A stretch of 64,000 bases of DNA. Source: Neocallimastix lanati (nom. inval.) (taxonomy: Eukaryota; Neocallimastigomycota; Neocallimastigomycetes; Neocallimastigales; Neocallimastigaceae). The DNA lies in the NCBI GenBank assembly GCA_016946835.1, contig JACVTC010000019.1, positions 1,431,001-1,495,000 of the forward strand, written 5' to 3'. A program made the position numbers and the translations under genes. The notes below the pieces were generated by a model. The model saw nothing but the letters and a program-made list of their open reading frames with translations, made no database searches and had not been told where the DNA came from. Below are positions 24,597-37,160 of the stretch, in pieces. The number at the start of each line of letters is the position of its first letter. The first letter of the stretch is position 1.

Positions 24597-25730
24597 TAAA
24601 AATTGAATCTTAAGAATTAATAAAAAAAATTTTTTTAATATATTAACAATAGTTATTGAATTAAAAATTGTCATTTATTAGAAATTATTAATAATAAAGT
24701 TCTATATGTAAAACTTCACCAATCTTTAAAAAAAACCTTTTTTTTTTGGTATTAAAATAAATTAAAAAAAGTCTGGAATTTTTTGTTGATTTTTAATATA
24801 AATTAAAGTTTCAATTATTTAATTTGTCATTTTCAATAATATTTAAAAGTTATAACAATTATAATTTAAGATTTATTTGATGTATTTAAAAAGTTATGTA
24901 TTACTTATTCATAAACATTTCATCAAATTACTATGTTCACTTTCTTATATATTATATACTAAAATAACATATATTATATTTATTATACAATTATTTTAAT
25001 TCATTTAATATACACCAAATAATTTATATTAAAATACAAAAGTCATATCATTACATTTCAATAATTAGCAAAATCTTTTTTTTTTTTTTTTTATTTCATG
25101 TATTATATAAATTTATAAAGTATTTCATTTAATTATCATTTTTTATTAATTAAAAGAACCATAATATTTTTAATTATATTTATCATTCGTTTATTAATTT
25201 TGATTAATGTTTAAAAGAACTTTGAAACTTCTTTATTTTATATAATTTAATATTTTTTTAATATTTATCTAATAGGATAGGTAAAGTTGCTTATTCTAAA
25301 AAGGAAATAATACTACAAATTAAAAATAATTAAATAGATAAATAAATAAATATTATTAAATAAAATTTCTAATTAAATCATTTACTCATTTAACAAATTA
25401 TATATATATAGACAAGGAACAAGCTTTATTAATATTAAAAATACATGAAAAAAAAAAAAATACTATATTTAATAATCACAATTATTAAATTAAAAAAAAA
25501 TAATAATAATAAAAATAAAAGAAAAAAAAAGAAATTTTTAATAATTAAATTTTTTGGGTATTAATAATATATAAAATTTCAATTAATTAATAAATCAATT
25601 ATATAAAGAGAAAAGAGGGGAGGAATAATAAAAATAAAAATAAAAATAAAAATAAAAAGTGTTAAAATAAAACAAAATAGTTATTATTTTTTAATTTTTA
25701 TTGAAACATTTTTTTATTAATTCTTGATTT

Positions 25731-25779
<49 letters not shown>

Positions 25780-26253
25780 ATTAAAATATATTAAAAAAAA
25801 ATTATCTAAGTAAATCTTATTAAAATGACTAAAAAGTGTATAAAAATATTTTGTTGTACCACATTTAAAGATATCTAATCCTAATTAAAAAAAAATAATA
25901 ATAAAATAAAAATAAAAATAAAAATATATCACACTTTTATCTATGATTTTTAGTTAAATATAAATTTAAACTTACGACATTACCTTTTTCCCTTTTTTTA
26001 TATTTGTTCTCTATTATAGATTATTCTACTTGATTTTTTTTTTTTTTTTCATTATAAATGTAGCCAAACAACTTTTTAAAAACTATCCATTGAAAGTAAT
26101 TGAGAAATCGTAAACAACCAATTCTTTAATTTTAATATTTTCTTAAAAAACATTAATTTCATAAAATATATTTGAAAAAAAAAAACTTTTTGAATTCTTG
26201 ACCAGAAATTAAAATCTTATATATACCATTTAGACTATAATTATTTTATATTA

Positions 26254-26323
<70 letters not shown>

Positions 26324-27062
26324 TATTTCCATAAAGGTAATATAACATTGCTATAAAAAATTTTCTATGGTTTTACTATAGTTTCTTATTAATTCATTTA
26401 AAATTTATATATTCTTTTATTTTTCTTTAATTAAATAAAAGTATAAATTGTGCTATATGTATTAACAAAAATTTAATTAATTTACCTTATAAATTCTTTT
26501 TTGACTTCTTCATCTTTCAATATTTCATGGTTAGAAATTAATTAACATAAATTATTAAAAATTGTTATTGTAAATATTTGTATCTTAAAGATCAAATTTC
26601 AATAACAGTTCATTTTTTTTTTTTTGATATAAATCATTAGTACAAATCATATCATTTATTCATTTATGTTATTAAAATATATATACATAATAATATATAG
26701 AAAAAAAAAAAAAAAAAAAAAAGAATAATAATAAATATTTTCAAATATCTTTATTAAAAAAACTTTATATATATTTATATAAATAGTCTATTATTATCAA
26801 TATTCAAAGATATTTTTTTATTATCAACATTAATTATTTAAGCAGTTTAATATTAATAATATTAATAAGATATGTTTTATTTAAAAATTACTATATAATA
26901 TGAGATGATATAACATATATGAAAAAACAAGAGATTCTTAAAATTATTAGAAATAATAATAATAATAATAATAATGTAGTAATTTAATACTATAAACACT
27001 TTTACACCTTAAATATTATATATTACACTTTCAATTTTATATCCATATTTTTTTTTAAAAAA

Positions 27063-27103
<41 letters not shown>

Positions 27104-27181
27104 TATTTTTTAATTTTATTTAATTTTAAAATTTTTTTTCTATTTGTAATTTTACAAATATATATAATAATCTTTAAAAAT

Positions 27182-27277
27182 GGGTATATTACTAATCAAC
27201 TAAATAAATATATTTCTAATAATTCTAATAAATAAATAAATAAATAAATAAATAAAACTGATTTTTAATAGGTATAT
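27182..27277 (-). promoter_or_regulatory. TATACCC-type elements 3' of the BTB gene at 27336
   Basis: GGGTATAT on the plus strand at 27182 and a one-base variant AGGTATAT at about 27270, that is 60-150 nt past the stop codon. Confidence 0.35.
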
Positions 27278-27335
27278 AGTATATGGATATCTTTTTAAGA
27301 ATTTTTTTTTTATCTTTTTTTTTGTTTTGTTTTAC

Positions 27336-27953
27336 TTAAAAAGCGTCCATATTAATTTCTAAACATTCAATATTTTCCATAATACCCTTGCATAAATTTT
27401 CATCTAATCTAGCAATTTCAAAAACTTTGTTTTTATCACCAGTATAGAGATAGTAGAGAACAATAGCAAACGATTTAAGTGATGGAATTTCAATTTCAAT
27501 TATTCCTTCTTCATGGTTTTCATTAATTTCTTCGAAGAGTTTGAAAAATTGGAATGATTGTAAAGTAAGGAACATTGGATGAACCCAGAATTCTTGATAT
27601 TTTTCAGTACCAGTTTCAAAGACACGAAGTGAAACGACATCTTTAGTCTTTTTATTAATAACATTATTACCAATGCTATGTAACTTCTCAATAATATATA
27701 AGTATGGAGTCATTTCACCATTAATTTCAACACCTTCTTCCATCATATTAATATATTTTTTTCTTAAGATATCATTTTTGGAAAGTTGAACTGGAGATTT
27801 AACTGGAGAACTTAAAATAGTTTCAATAGTTTTTAATTCTTCATCAGAGTAAATGAATTGTTGGTATAAGCATTCATCGAGATATAAACTATTATTTGGT
27901 GATAATGGTGGAGAAGGAAATTGTGCATAAACTTCATTAAATACAGCAGACAT
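27336..27953 (-). CDS. BTB/POZ-like protein with FPSPPLSP motif
   Basis: Intronless gene of 205 codons. I place the start at the ATG at 27953: the frame extends two codons further but begins with TTG, and the paralogues start at the equivalent of this ATG (MSAVFNEVYAQ). FPSPPLSP is at residues 12-19, a Phe replacing the usual Leu. The family block DILRKKYINMMEEGVEINGE follows, then FWVHP at 122-126 and YYLYTG at 167-172. The C-terminal 80 residues equal those of the 30223 gene except at the third-last position (DAF against EAF), while the N-terminal half differs more, suggesting segmental conversion. TTCTAGAC lies about 600 bp upstream. Confidence 0.85.
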   Translation of the reverse strand: MSAVFNEVYAQFPSPPLSPNNSLYLDECLYQQFIYSDEELKTIETILSSPVKSPVQLSKNDILRKKYINMMEEGVEINGEMTPYLYIIEKLHSIGNNVINKKTKDVVSLRVFETGTEKYQEFWVHPMFLTLQSFQFFKLFEEINENHEEGIIEIEIPSLKSFAIVLYYLYTGDKNKVFEIARLDENLCKGIMENIECLEINMDAF

Positions 27954-28273
27954 TTTCAAAATATTCTAATATAAATTTAAGAAAAAATAATTCAAAATAA
28001 AAAATTCAAAATAAAAAATTCAAAATAAAATATAATTATATATTTATAATTTTTAATTTCAACTTTATTTTAAAAATTTAATTTATTATTTTTATTTCTA
28101 TTTTGAGGAAACGCTTACTTATATATAATTTTTTTTTTAAAAAAAAAAAAAACTTTTAATCCCTAAATATTTATGTAGAACTTTAATTATATTTATTTAT
28201 ATTTTTGTTAAAAAATTTAGGAAATTAATATATTATAGATTTTTTTTATTAGTGGTACAAAAATTTTTATATT

Positions 28274-28274
28274 A

Positions 28275-28331
<57 letters not shown>
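28274..28331. repeat. (ATT)n microsatellite
   Basis: About 19 perfect trinucleotide units followed by imperfect TTGCTATTGTAATTA repeats up to about 28375. Confidence 0.9.
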
Positions 28332-28557
28332 GCTATTGTAATTATTGTTGCTATTGTAATTATTTTTAACTATTATTATAATTATTATAATAATTATTAT
28401 TGTTATTATTTTTACTACTATATTATGATTATTATTTTATTATTTTTTTTTTCTATTATATTATTATTATTACTTTATTATTAATACTATTATTATTGAA
28501 AATAATAATACTAAAAGCAATAATAATTATAATAAATTTCATTAAAATATTCTAGAC

Positions 28558-28596
<39 letters not shown>

Positions 28597-29289
28597 AAAG
28601 TTACACTTTAAAAAAAAAAATCTATCTCTATAATATTATATTGTATATAAATAATAAAATGAAAAATGATATTAATAAAAATAGAAGTTCAAGCAAAAAA
28701 AATAATAATAAATAAAGATTTTTATAATAAGATTATTAATATTAAACATTGCTAAATTCACTTTACAAAAGAAATATTGAATGAAAAATATCAATTATAT
28801 AATAATAAAATCAAATTTATTTTTTTAATGTTAAATTAGCATATATGAAATAATACAAAGATATTTAATTATCCCTTATTATATTTAATTATTATAAATA
28901 CTATAAATATTTATAATATAAATATAGTATATGGATGATACTATTATATTTATAATTCAAAAAAGAATATATTATTAGTGATTGACATTATAATATTAAT
29001 ATTAATATATTTATATAAAAAAAGGAATGATTTATTGTTCAAAAATACTTAGCACAAGTTATATTATTAATGAAATTATATTTTCTGTATTTTATTACAT
29101 TCAAAGTTTAAAAAAGATATAATAAAATAAAATCAATTGATATATATTTTCAAATTTTCAATAAAAAAAAAAAAATAAAATAAGACAAAATAAAATAAAT
29201 TTTAAATAATATATTATTGTTTAAATATATTTAATTTATATATCAATACAACAATAATAATTCTAATTGATATTAATTTTATTATTGAA

Positions 29290-29293
29290 GTCT

Positions 29294-29328
<35 letters not shown>

Positions 29329-29403
29329 GTACTTCCTCTAAATAATAATAATAAAAATAATTATTTTATAAATAAATTAAAAGTTGAACCAATAATATTT
29401 AAG
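29290..29403 (+). repeat. GTCTAGAA / GAACCAATAATATTTAAG element
   Basis: The pair is spaced as in the 24488 copy: GTCTAGAA at 29290-29297, a long T-run, then GAACCAATAATATTTAAG at 29386-29403. Confidence 0.5.
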
Positions 29404-30073
29404 ATTTTCAAATTATTAATGGAATGGTACCTAGTATTAAATTTTTTTTTTTTAAAAAAAAAAGAATTTTAATTTTTATTCATAATGGAGAAATAAAGTA
29501 AAATATCCATGTTTATATCAAACTTTAAATTATATATTTTATTATTTAAAAATATAGGATACTTTTTTGATAATAAACTTTAATTTACATTATTTTGTAA
29601 TAATTTAAATTTTCATTATAGATATTATTACTATTATTATTTATATTATTTATTATTTATTATAATTATTACTATTAATTAATAAAAATGTCTAGATTAT
29701 TTTTTGTTTGTTTGTTTGTTTTAATTTTTTTTAATGAAATTTTCTCTTACTAATAAGGAAATTTTTAATTACCTTTTTTGTTATTGTTATTTTTTAATAA
29801 TTAAAGTTATATTTAATTTCTATTCTAGACTCTTTTTTTAAAAAAAAAAAAAAAAAAAAATATTAAACATCCATTCTTTCTTAACTCAATAATATATATT
29901 TAATATTTCAAATATTTAATATTATTACCTTATTTTCATATATTCCTATAATCATTAACACTCAATAATTATACACATTTCAAATTAATTTTTTTTAAAA
30001 AATTTTTTTTATTCTTTTTATAAATTAAAATTAATAAATTTATTTCTACATATATTATTTTACAATTTTATTT

Positions 30074-30156
30074 GGGTATATTACTTTTATTAACTATATA
30101 ATAATTTCTATAATTTTTAAATAAAACTAATTAAAATAAAATTTCTAATGGGTATA
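30074..30156 (-). promoter_or_regulatory. Paired TATACCC elements 3' of the BTB gene at 30223
   Basis: GGGTATAT at 30074 and GGGTATAC at 30150 on the plus strand, about 145 and 70 nt past the stop. Confidence 0.4.
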
Positions 30157-30222
30157 CGCTTATTTGGATATTTGAATATTAATTCATATGAATATTTTTT
30201 AATTTTATTTTAAAAAATAAAA

Positions 30223-30840
30223 TTAAAAAGCTTCCATATTAATTTCTAAACATTCAATATTTTCCATAATACCCTTGCATAAATTTTCATCTAATCTAGC
30301 AATTTCAAAAACTTTGTTTTTATCGCCAGTATAGAGATAGTAGAGAACAATAGCAAACGATTTAAGTGATGGAATTTCAATTTCAATTATTCCTTCTTCA
30401 TGGTTTTCATTAATTTCTTCGAAGAGTTTGAAAAATTGGAAAGATTGTAAAGTAAGGAACATTGGATGAACCCAGAATTCTTGATATTTTTCAGTACCAG
30501 TTTCAAAGACACGAAGTGGAACGGCATCTTTAGTCTTCTTATTAATAACATTATTACCAATGCTATGTAACTTCTCAATAGCATATATGTATGGTACAAT
30601 ATCACCATTAACTTCAACACCTTCTTCCATAATATTAATATATTTATTTCTTAAGATATCATCTTTAGAAAGTTGAACTGGAGATTCAACTGGAGAACTT
30701 AAAAAAGTTTCAATAGTTCTTAATTCTTCATCAGAGTAAATGTATTGTTGATATAGGCATTCATCAAGACATAATTTATTATTTGGGGATAATGGAGGAG
30801 AAGGTAATTGAGCATATATTTCATTTAATGTAGCAGTCAT
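30223..30840 (-). CDS. BTB/POZ-like protein with LPSPPLSP motif
   Basis: Intronless gene of 205 codons, start ATG at 30840. LPSPPLSP 12-19; linker with YIYSDEELRTIETFLSSP; family block DILRNKYINIMEEGVEVNGD; FWVHP 122-126 and YYLYTG 167-172. The C-terminal BTB-like half is nearly identical to the 27336 product at DNA level too, with only a few base changes noticed. The segment around EVNGDIVPY is closer to the 17303/21202 genes, so the gene looks mosaic. ATCTAGAC lies 344 bp upstream, at the edge of a TCTAGA-punctuated array. Confidence 0.85.
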   Translation of the reverse strand: MTATLNEIYAQLPSPPLSPNNKLCLDECLYQQYIYSDEELRTIETFLSSPVESPVQLSKDDILRNKYINIMEEGVEVNGDIVPYIYAIEKLHSIGNNVINKKTKDAVPLRVFETGTEKYQEFWVHPMFLTLQSFQFFKLFEEINENHEEGIIEIEIPSLKSFAIVLYYLYTGDKNKVFEIARLDENLCKGIMENIECLEINMEAF

Positions 30841-31183
30841 TTTTAATTTAATATCTTAATAATTTAATAATACTAAAACTTTTTATATTTAATTTTTTTT
30901 TTTTACAAATTTAAAAACTGATATATTTAAAATTAATTTTTTTTTTTAACAGGAAAAATTAATCTATTTATATAAAATTATTTTTTTATAAAAACCCTTT
31001 TTTATTATTACTATTAATTTTGAATTTTAAAAATATATATTTTTTTAAAATAATTTATAATATTAAATTAGTTAATTTAAATTAATATATTTAAAATTTT
31101 AATATTATTACTTCATTATTTTTTCTTAGTATTATAAAATAACTACAATAATAATAATAAATAAATAAATATGTAATATAAAA

Positions 31184-31673
31184 ATCTAGACTTTCAAAAA
31201 AAAAAATAATAATAATAATAATAAAAATAAAAAATAAAAACAAAATTTTTAATAATTTGTTTTTGTTTTTTTTTTTTAATATTAATAATAATATTAAGAT
31301 TATTATGATTATTATTATTATTATGATTATTTTTGGTTACAATATTAAAAATAATATAATAATAATGAATAAATAAAAATTAAATAATAAAAAAAGTTTA
31401 GAATCTTTTAAAATTTAAAGATTAAAAATTTATTATTATTATTATTAGTATGTATTATTATTAGTAGTAGTATTATTATTACAAGTATTATTATTAATAA
31501 TATTATTAACAAAGGTCTAGAATTTTTTCAATTTTAAATATAATATTAAAAATTAAAAATTTAATTATTATTTTATTATTATTATTATTAGTTACAATAT
31601 TAAAAACAATACATTTATATAAATTTTATAAAAATTCTAGACTTTTTTATTACTTGATTTTTATTTATTTATT

Positions 31674-31770
<97 letters not shown>

Positions 31771-32031
31771 GTATTATTATTTATTAATAGTAATATTACA
31801 TTTATTAATATTAAAAAAGGTCTAGAATATTTTTAAATTTTGAATATAGGATTAAAAATTTAATTATCATTATTACTATTATAATTATTATTATATTTAT
31901 TATTATCATTATTTTTATTATTATCAATATTATAATTATCTTTATCTTATTAATATAATTTTCATTTATATTTTTTACTATTATTATTTTTTTTATTATT
32001 TTTACTATTCATAATTAAAAAAAGTCTAGAT
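31184..32031. repeat. Array of TCTAGA-type motifs separated by (ATT)n-rich segments
   Basis: Six motifs at 31184 (ATCTAGAC), 31396 (GTTTAGAA), 31515 (GTCTAGAA), 31635 (TTCTAGAC), 31820 (GTCTAGAA) and 32024 (GTCTAGAT). The segments after 31515 and 31820 begin alike (GGTCTAGAAT, then AATATA, then ATTAAAAATT and TTAATTAT). This looks like an imperfect tandem array of one unit that has been diluted by ATT microsatellite growth. Confidence 0.5.
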
Positions 32032-32119
32032 TTTTTTTTAAATTTATAAATATTTTTTAATTAAATTTTAAATATTGTTCATACTATCAAAAAAAAAAAA
32101 ATACAAAACATTTATATAT

Positions 32120-32370
32120 TGTTTGAAAAGCTATAAGGCGTATAATATGATAATATCTGATATATATGGAAAACCACAATTATATATGTAGTATCACTCT
32201 GCCTTATTAGTTGTAATTTGTCATGTCACTTGTTTCTATAATTTCTAAGCAGTACTGAATTATATACTGAATTGTATGGAGAGTTATATCATGTGATATT
32301 CATGTTGATATGCGGGACTTTTATATGCAATAATTTATAAGCAGTGGGTTTTAAATAATGGTAGTTTAGT
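32120..32370. other. Island of higher sequence complexity, unidentified
   Basis: About 250 bp with much more G and C than its surroundings and without long A/T runs (for example CTGCCTTATTAGTTG and GATATGCGGGACTTT). No frame is open and I recognise no RNA fold or transposon. It could be a remnant of a mobile element or an RNA gene. Confidence 0.3.
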
Positions 32371-32801
32371 AAATTTTATTAATAAAATTATAATATTCGT
32401 ACAATTAAATAATAATTCTAATTCCTAAAAATTTACAAGAGAGTTCTCTATTTCTAATATAAATATTTTAATTTATAAGAAATAGGTAATATATTAAATA
32501 CATATTCTAATATATAGAACTATATAAATTTTATATGAATTAAAGTATTATAATTATTATAATTATAATAATATATATTGAAATAAAATAAAATAAAATA
32601 ATTATTATCAAAAAGATATAAATTTAATATTTAATAATTATTATTAAATATACAAATATGTTACTACACATATTTGTTTTATATCAATGTTTTCATCAAT
32701 ATAAGATAAATTAAAACTAAATCGTATTAATGTAATATTATGATAAATAATTATTAATTATTAAACATATTTTAATTTTAGTATGTTATGATATCAAGAT
32801 A

Positions 32802-32833
32802 TTTTATTTTAGAATAGTTATTCTAAAATAAAA
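32802..32833. other. Perfect 15-bp inverted repeat with 2-nt spacer
   Basis: TTTTATTTTAGAATA, then GT, then TATTCTAAAATAAAA. It is able to form a cruciform or hairpin; the A/T composition makes a chance origin possible. Confidence 0.55.
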
Positions 32834-33647
32834 AAAAAAAAAAAAATAAAAATAAAAATAAAAATAAAAATAAAAATAAAAATAAAAAAATAAAAAAAAA
32901 AAATTAAAATTAAAAATTTTTTTATTTATTTTATTGATATTTATAATTATTCTTATATCTTTTCAAAGATTATCTTTCTCTATTTTTAGTATTATATAAT
33001 AATAGATGATAGTTCTATTTCAACTAAAAATATAAACACATTATTTAATAATTATTAGTAATTTCATTCATTATATTAAATTTATATATTTATGTTTTTA
33101 AAATTAAAAAATATAATATATGACAATATGTAATACTTTTCAATATAATTTTTAAGAAATCTAATAAAAAATTAAAAACACTATCTTAATATTGCATAAA
33201 GGTTTATATTATTTTAATTACTATCAAATCATAATTATAATATAATGAAATTTGTTATTAATATTTATAAAATGTATTGTATACAATAAAATTTAAGTTA
33301 TCAATTAAAAATATCTAAAAATTTAAATGCTTTGTAAATGTATGATCAATTAAACTTGGCAACTACAATAGAAATAATAAATGAAGATATTACATAATAA
33401 TGAATAAATAAATTTGTTACTAATTATTATACATGATTAATAATTGTACATAAGAAATAATAATTAATAATTACATAGATACATATAAATTTATAATTGA
33501 AAATAATCATAATTAATACAAAATTTATTTTATAATAGTAAAAAAAAAAAATTAGTCTTCACTATTCGTTTTAATTACGTATTTTTATATATATCATATT
33601 CGTTTTTTTTTTAAAAAAAATAAAATTATTAATTTAAATCAAATATT

Positions 33648-33736
33648 GAACCAATAGTTCTTTTTAAAATTTTAAAAAGAAAAAATAATTATATAAAATT
33701 AGTCATAATTATGATTAATTTTATATAATTATTTTT
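33648..33736 (+). repeat. GAACCAAT motif followed by a 56-bp palindrome
   Basis: GAACCAATAG at 33648-33657 is followed by a 21-bp inverted repeat (33681-33701 with 33716-33736) around a spacer that is itself nearly palindromic (GTCATAATTATGAT). This is the fifth GAACCAAT copy in the window; a weak AGTCTTCAC lies about 95 bp before it in the place of the GTCTAGAC site. Confidence 0.45.
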
Positions 33737-33970
33737 AAAAAAATGAATGAAAAAATAAAATTAAAACGATCTCTATTTTATTTTATTATAATATTAAAAT
33801 TGTTATTAAGAACTATTAAATTATTAATAATTAAAGTTTTATTTTATAAAAAATAAATTATTAAAAAAAAAAGTTATTCTTTTTTTTTATCAGCTTTATG
33901 TAAAATATTGAGATAATAAGTTATAATGGATAAATTAACATTCTAAGTTATTTTTAAATTTGAAAATAAA

Positions 33971-34006
<36 letters not shown>

Positions 34007-34390
34007 ATTATACATTAATTTATATTAATTAATTAAAACTAAAATGTATCCTTTTTAATATATATCACTATTAAAAATATTTTATTTCAATAATGCTATT
34101 TTATATAATAAATTCAAATAATTAATAATAAAATTTATTATGATGATTTTTTTTATAAAAATAACACTAAAAAGATTTAGTTAATAATAATTAATACATT
34201 AACATTGTTTTTTAATAAAATAAAAATAAAAATTTATCAATCCTTTTTATAAATAAATAAATTACAACTATATTATTATTTTTTTATTTTTTATTTTTTT
34301 TTTTTTTTTTTGGATAAAATAAAGAATTAAAATAACTTTAACCATATGTATATTGAAACTAATTTATATTAATATCTTTTGTTAAATAAT

Positions 34391-34865
34391 TTAAAAAACT
34401 TTCCTATTAATTACATAATATTATAAATTTTCCATAATACCAACACATAAATTTTCACTTAATTTATCAACATTTAAAAACTGTGTAATTTTTATATTAG
34501 TAATAAAAACTGAAAATAATAACCAATGATTTAATGAATACATTTCAATTTTAATTATACTTTGTTGATCGGTTTCTGTTATTTCCTAGAAAAATTTAAA
34601 AGATTGGAACAACTATGGAATAAAGAATATTGGATGAACCCAAGCCTTTTAATGCTTATTTGTATTAGTTTCAAAAATACCATATAAAACTATATTTTTA
34701 ATCTTGCAACCAAATTTTACCAAATTTAATTAATTTTTTAATATATATAAAAAATTAGGCTCAATTTCACTGTTTTTAACATCATTCTCTTTCACGTTAG
34801 TATATTTATTTCATAAAATATAAATAGTAACGAAATAAAAATTAACCATATTCTTTTTGGAAGAA
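34391..34865 (-). pseudogene. Decayed BTB-family gene copy
   Basis: The minus strand retains the family pattern from about the YTNVKENDV block to the C-terminus: WVHPIFF, LFQSFKFF, IKIEMYSLN and SENLCVGIMENL are readable. At least five in-frame stops interrupt it, and the LPSPPLSP leader is not recognisable. The YYLYTG motif is lost (FSVFITN). No TATACCC element is found downstream, unlike the intact copies. A GTCTAGAT/GAACCAAT pair lies upstream at 35183-35257, so the upstream module outlived the gene. Confidence 0.8.
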
Positions 34866-35182
34866 AAATAATAATAAAAAAAATCTTTTTCTTTATTATT
34901 ATTATAGGAAAATAAAAAAAAAAATAATAAAATAAAAACTTTAATAATTATATAAGGAACAAAAATATTTAATACAATTAAAACTATAACGTAACCCTTT
35001 TACTTTCTTAACCCTTTATAATTCTAATAATAAGTATTTAGTTTATTATATTAAAAAATCAAATATATACTGATATATTTTTTTAAGTAAAATAAAATCT
35101 TATAATTAATAAGGTTTAACTTATTTAAATTTAAAGTAATAATATTAAAATTTAAGGTTTATTAAGATTTCATTATTAATTA

Positions 35183-35257
35183 GTCTAGATCTAACTTTTT
35201 TTTTTATTAAAGAACTAAAAGTACTTTTTTATACTAGTAAACGAACCAATAATATTT
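35183..35257 (+). repeat. GTCTAGAT / GAACCAATAATATTT element
   Basis: GTCTAGAT at 35183-35190 and GAACCAATAATATTT at 35243-35257, upstream of the decayed BTB copy. Spacing is shorter than in the other copies. Confidence 0.45.
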
Positions 35258-37030
35258 TTTTTTCTATATTTAAATTAATACCAACGAGAAGAAAATTAAG
35301 AATTTAATAAAAAAAAGTTTTTTTAATTTCTTTATGGTAATATTTGAATGAGGTATTCAACATATAATAGCAAATACTTTTTTAATAATAAAATTTATAG
35401 TAATAAAAGTTTTTTATATATAAAAAATAAGCCTTTTTTTTTTTTTTTTTTTTTTTTTATATTATTCATTTAATTATATTTAAAATCATAAATTAAAATT
35501 ATATTTATATATATAACAAGAAAAGGCTTTGTTTTTTTTAATATATTTCTATTTTGTACTATATATAAATTCATATTCTAATGAAAATGAAGTGTAATAA
35601 TCTAAAATTTTTAAAGATTATATATAATATATATGCAAATGTAGAAATTTGAACATTTTCCAAAGTAATAAATATAGTAATAGTATTGTTACCCCATAAA
35701 ATATAATAATTAAGAAATAACAATAATATTTATCTTTTTTTATCTTATCTTTCTTATACTGTAATTAGGAATAATTATTCATATTTTGAAAAATTTAAAT
35801 TATAAATGTATTAGCGTAAATATCATGAAAAATAAAATTTTATAAATTAATATATTTATATTTAAAATGTATATAATTAATACATAAAGTTTTTATTATG
35901 ATTTTTTTTTTTTATTAATTTAATTATTTTTATATAAATTTTTAATTTATTTAAATTATATTAAATCAATATTAATGAAATGAAATGATAACAAATTAAG
36001 AGTATATCATTATACAATTAGAAAATATAAAATTTGAGATTTTTTTTTTAAATGTATAATAAATTAAAAAAAAAAAAAAAGGACATGTAATAATAATAAA
36101 TAAAAAGTATGGCTAATATGTCATTAAACATATATATAGTTATAAAATAAATTATTTATTATATTATATAATATATATAATAAATTAATTTAAATAATTC
36201 AATCTTTAAAATCAATATAATATTTTTATTATTAAATATATATTTTTTACGTATAATTTGAAATTCAATTTTATTAATTATTTACTATTTATTAAGTATT
36301 TATTATTATTATTTTTTGTTCCAATATCATTGTCGGAATATTCATAACTATTTTTATTTTAAAGTAAAAAGTAATATAATATAATTTATTTATTAATTCT
36401 TTTTTTTTTTTTAAAACGAAATAAAAATATAATAATTAATAAAAAAAAAAAAAGATGACAACAATTATATAATATAGTATATATATTGAATATATTATAT
36501 TTTATAATTAATACTTTATAATTAGACTTTTTATTTGAAATATTTATTAAAAAATAATCTATTTATAAAAAAATAAAAAAAAAGATGTTTAATAATAATC
36601 AAGTTTATGTTATTTTTTTTTTCTTTATTTTTATTTTTTTTTTTTTAAATTAAAATACATATTATATATATATTTTTTATTAATATAATTTATATTTATA
36701 TCGCATGATCAAGTTTAATATGTAATTAATTATAAGTATTTTTAAATAGTATTGTAATTTTAATATTATAAAGTAAACTATACAATTTTCAAAGCATAAA
36801 TTAAATTACACAAATACATGTATACTTTAATATATTTTAAATTAAAAACACATCACATATTATGTACTTTAAATTACAAACACATACATTTAAAATTACA
36901 AAAACATATAAATTTTAATATTATTTTATATTCTTTTTATTTATTATTTTAGGATAATCGATTTATAAAATTATTTTTAATAAAATAAAAAAATAAATAT
37001 ATATATATATAAAATATATATATATATTTA
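35258..37030. other. A/T-rich interval without genes
   Basis: Long T-runs, (TA)n stretches and short direct repeats around 36850-36910 built on ACACATACATTTAAAATTACA-like sequence. Nothing gene-like seen. Confidence 0.5.
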
Positions 37031-37032
37031 TA

Positions 37033-37120
37033 GGGTATATAATAACCTAATTCTATTGAAATGTTTAAAAAAAAATTATATATTACAATTTTACAATAAC
37101 AATATTGCTTTTTGGGTATG
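37033..37120 (-). promoter_or_regulatory. Paired TATACCC/CATACCC elements 3' of the BTB gene at 37161
   Basis: GGGTATAT at 37033 and GGGTATGC at 37114 on the plus strand, about 122 and 41 nt past the stop codon. Confidence 0.4.
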
Positions 37121-37160
37121 CGATTTTATAATATGAAATTATATATTAATAATATTAAAT

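Larger units (their letters stand above)
27954..30070. other. Upstream region of the 27336 gene
   Basis: No gene seen. Islands occur in the shared order: TTCTAGAC at 28550, TGGATGATACTATT at 28932, GTCTAGAA at 29290 and GAACCAATAATATTTAAG at 29386. Additional TCTAGA-type sites are at 29690 and 29823. The rest is A/T simple sequence. Confidence 0.45.
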
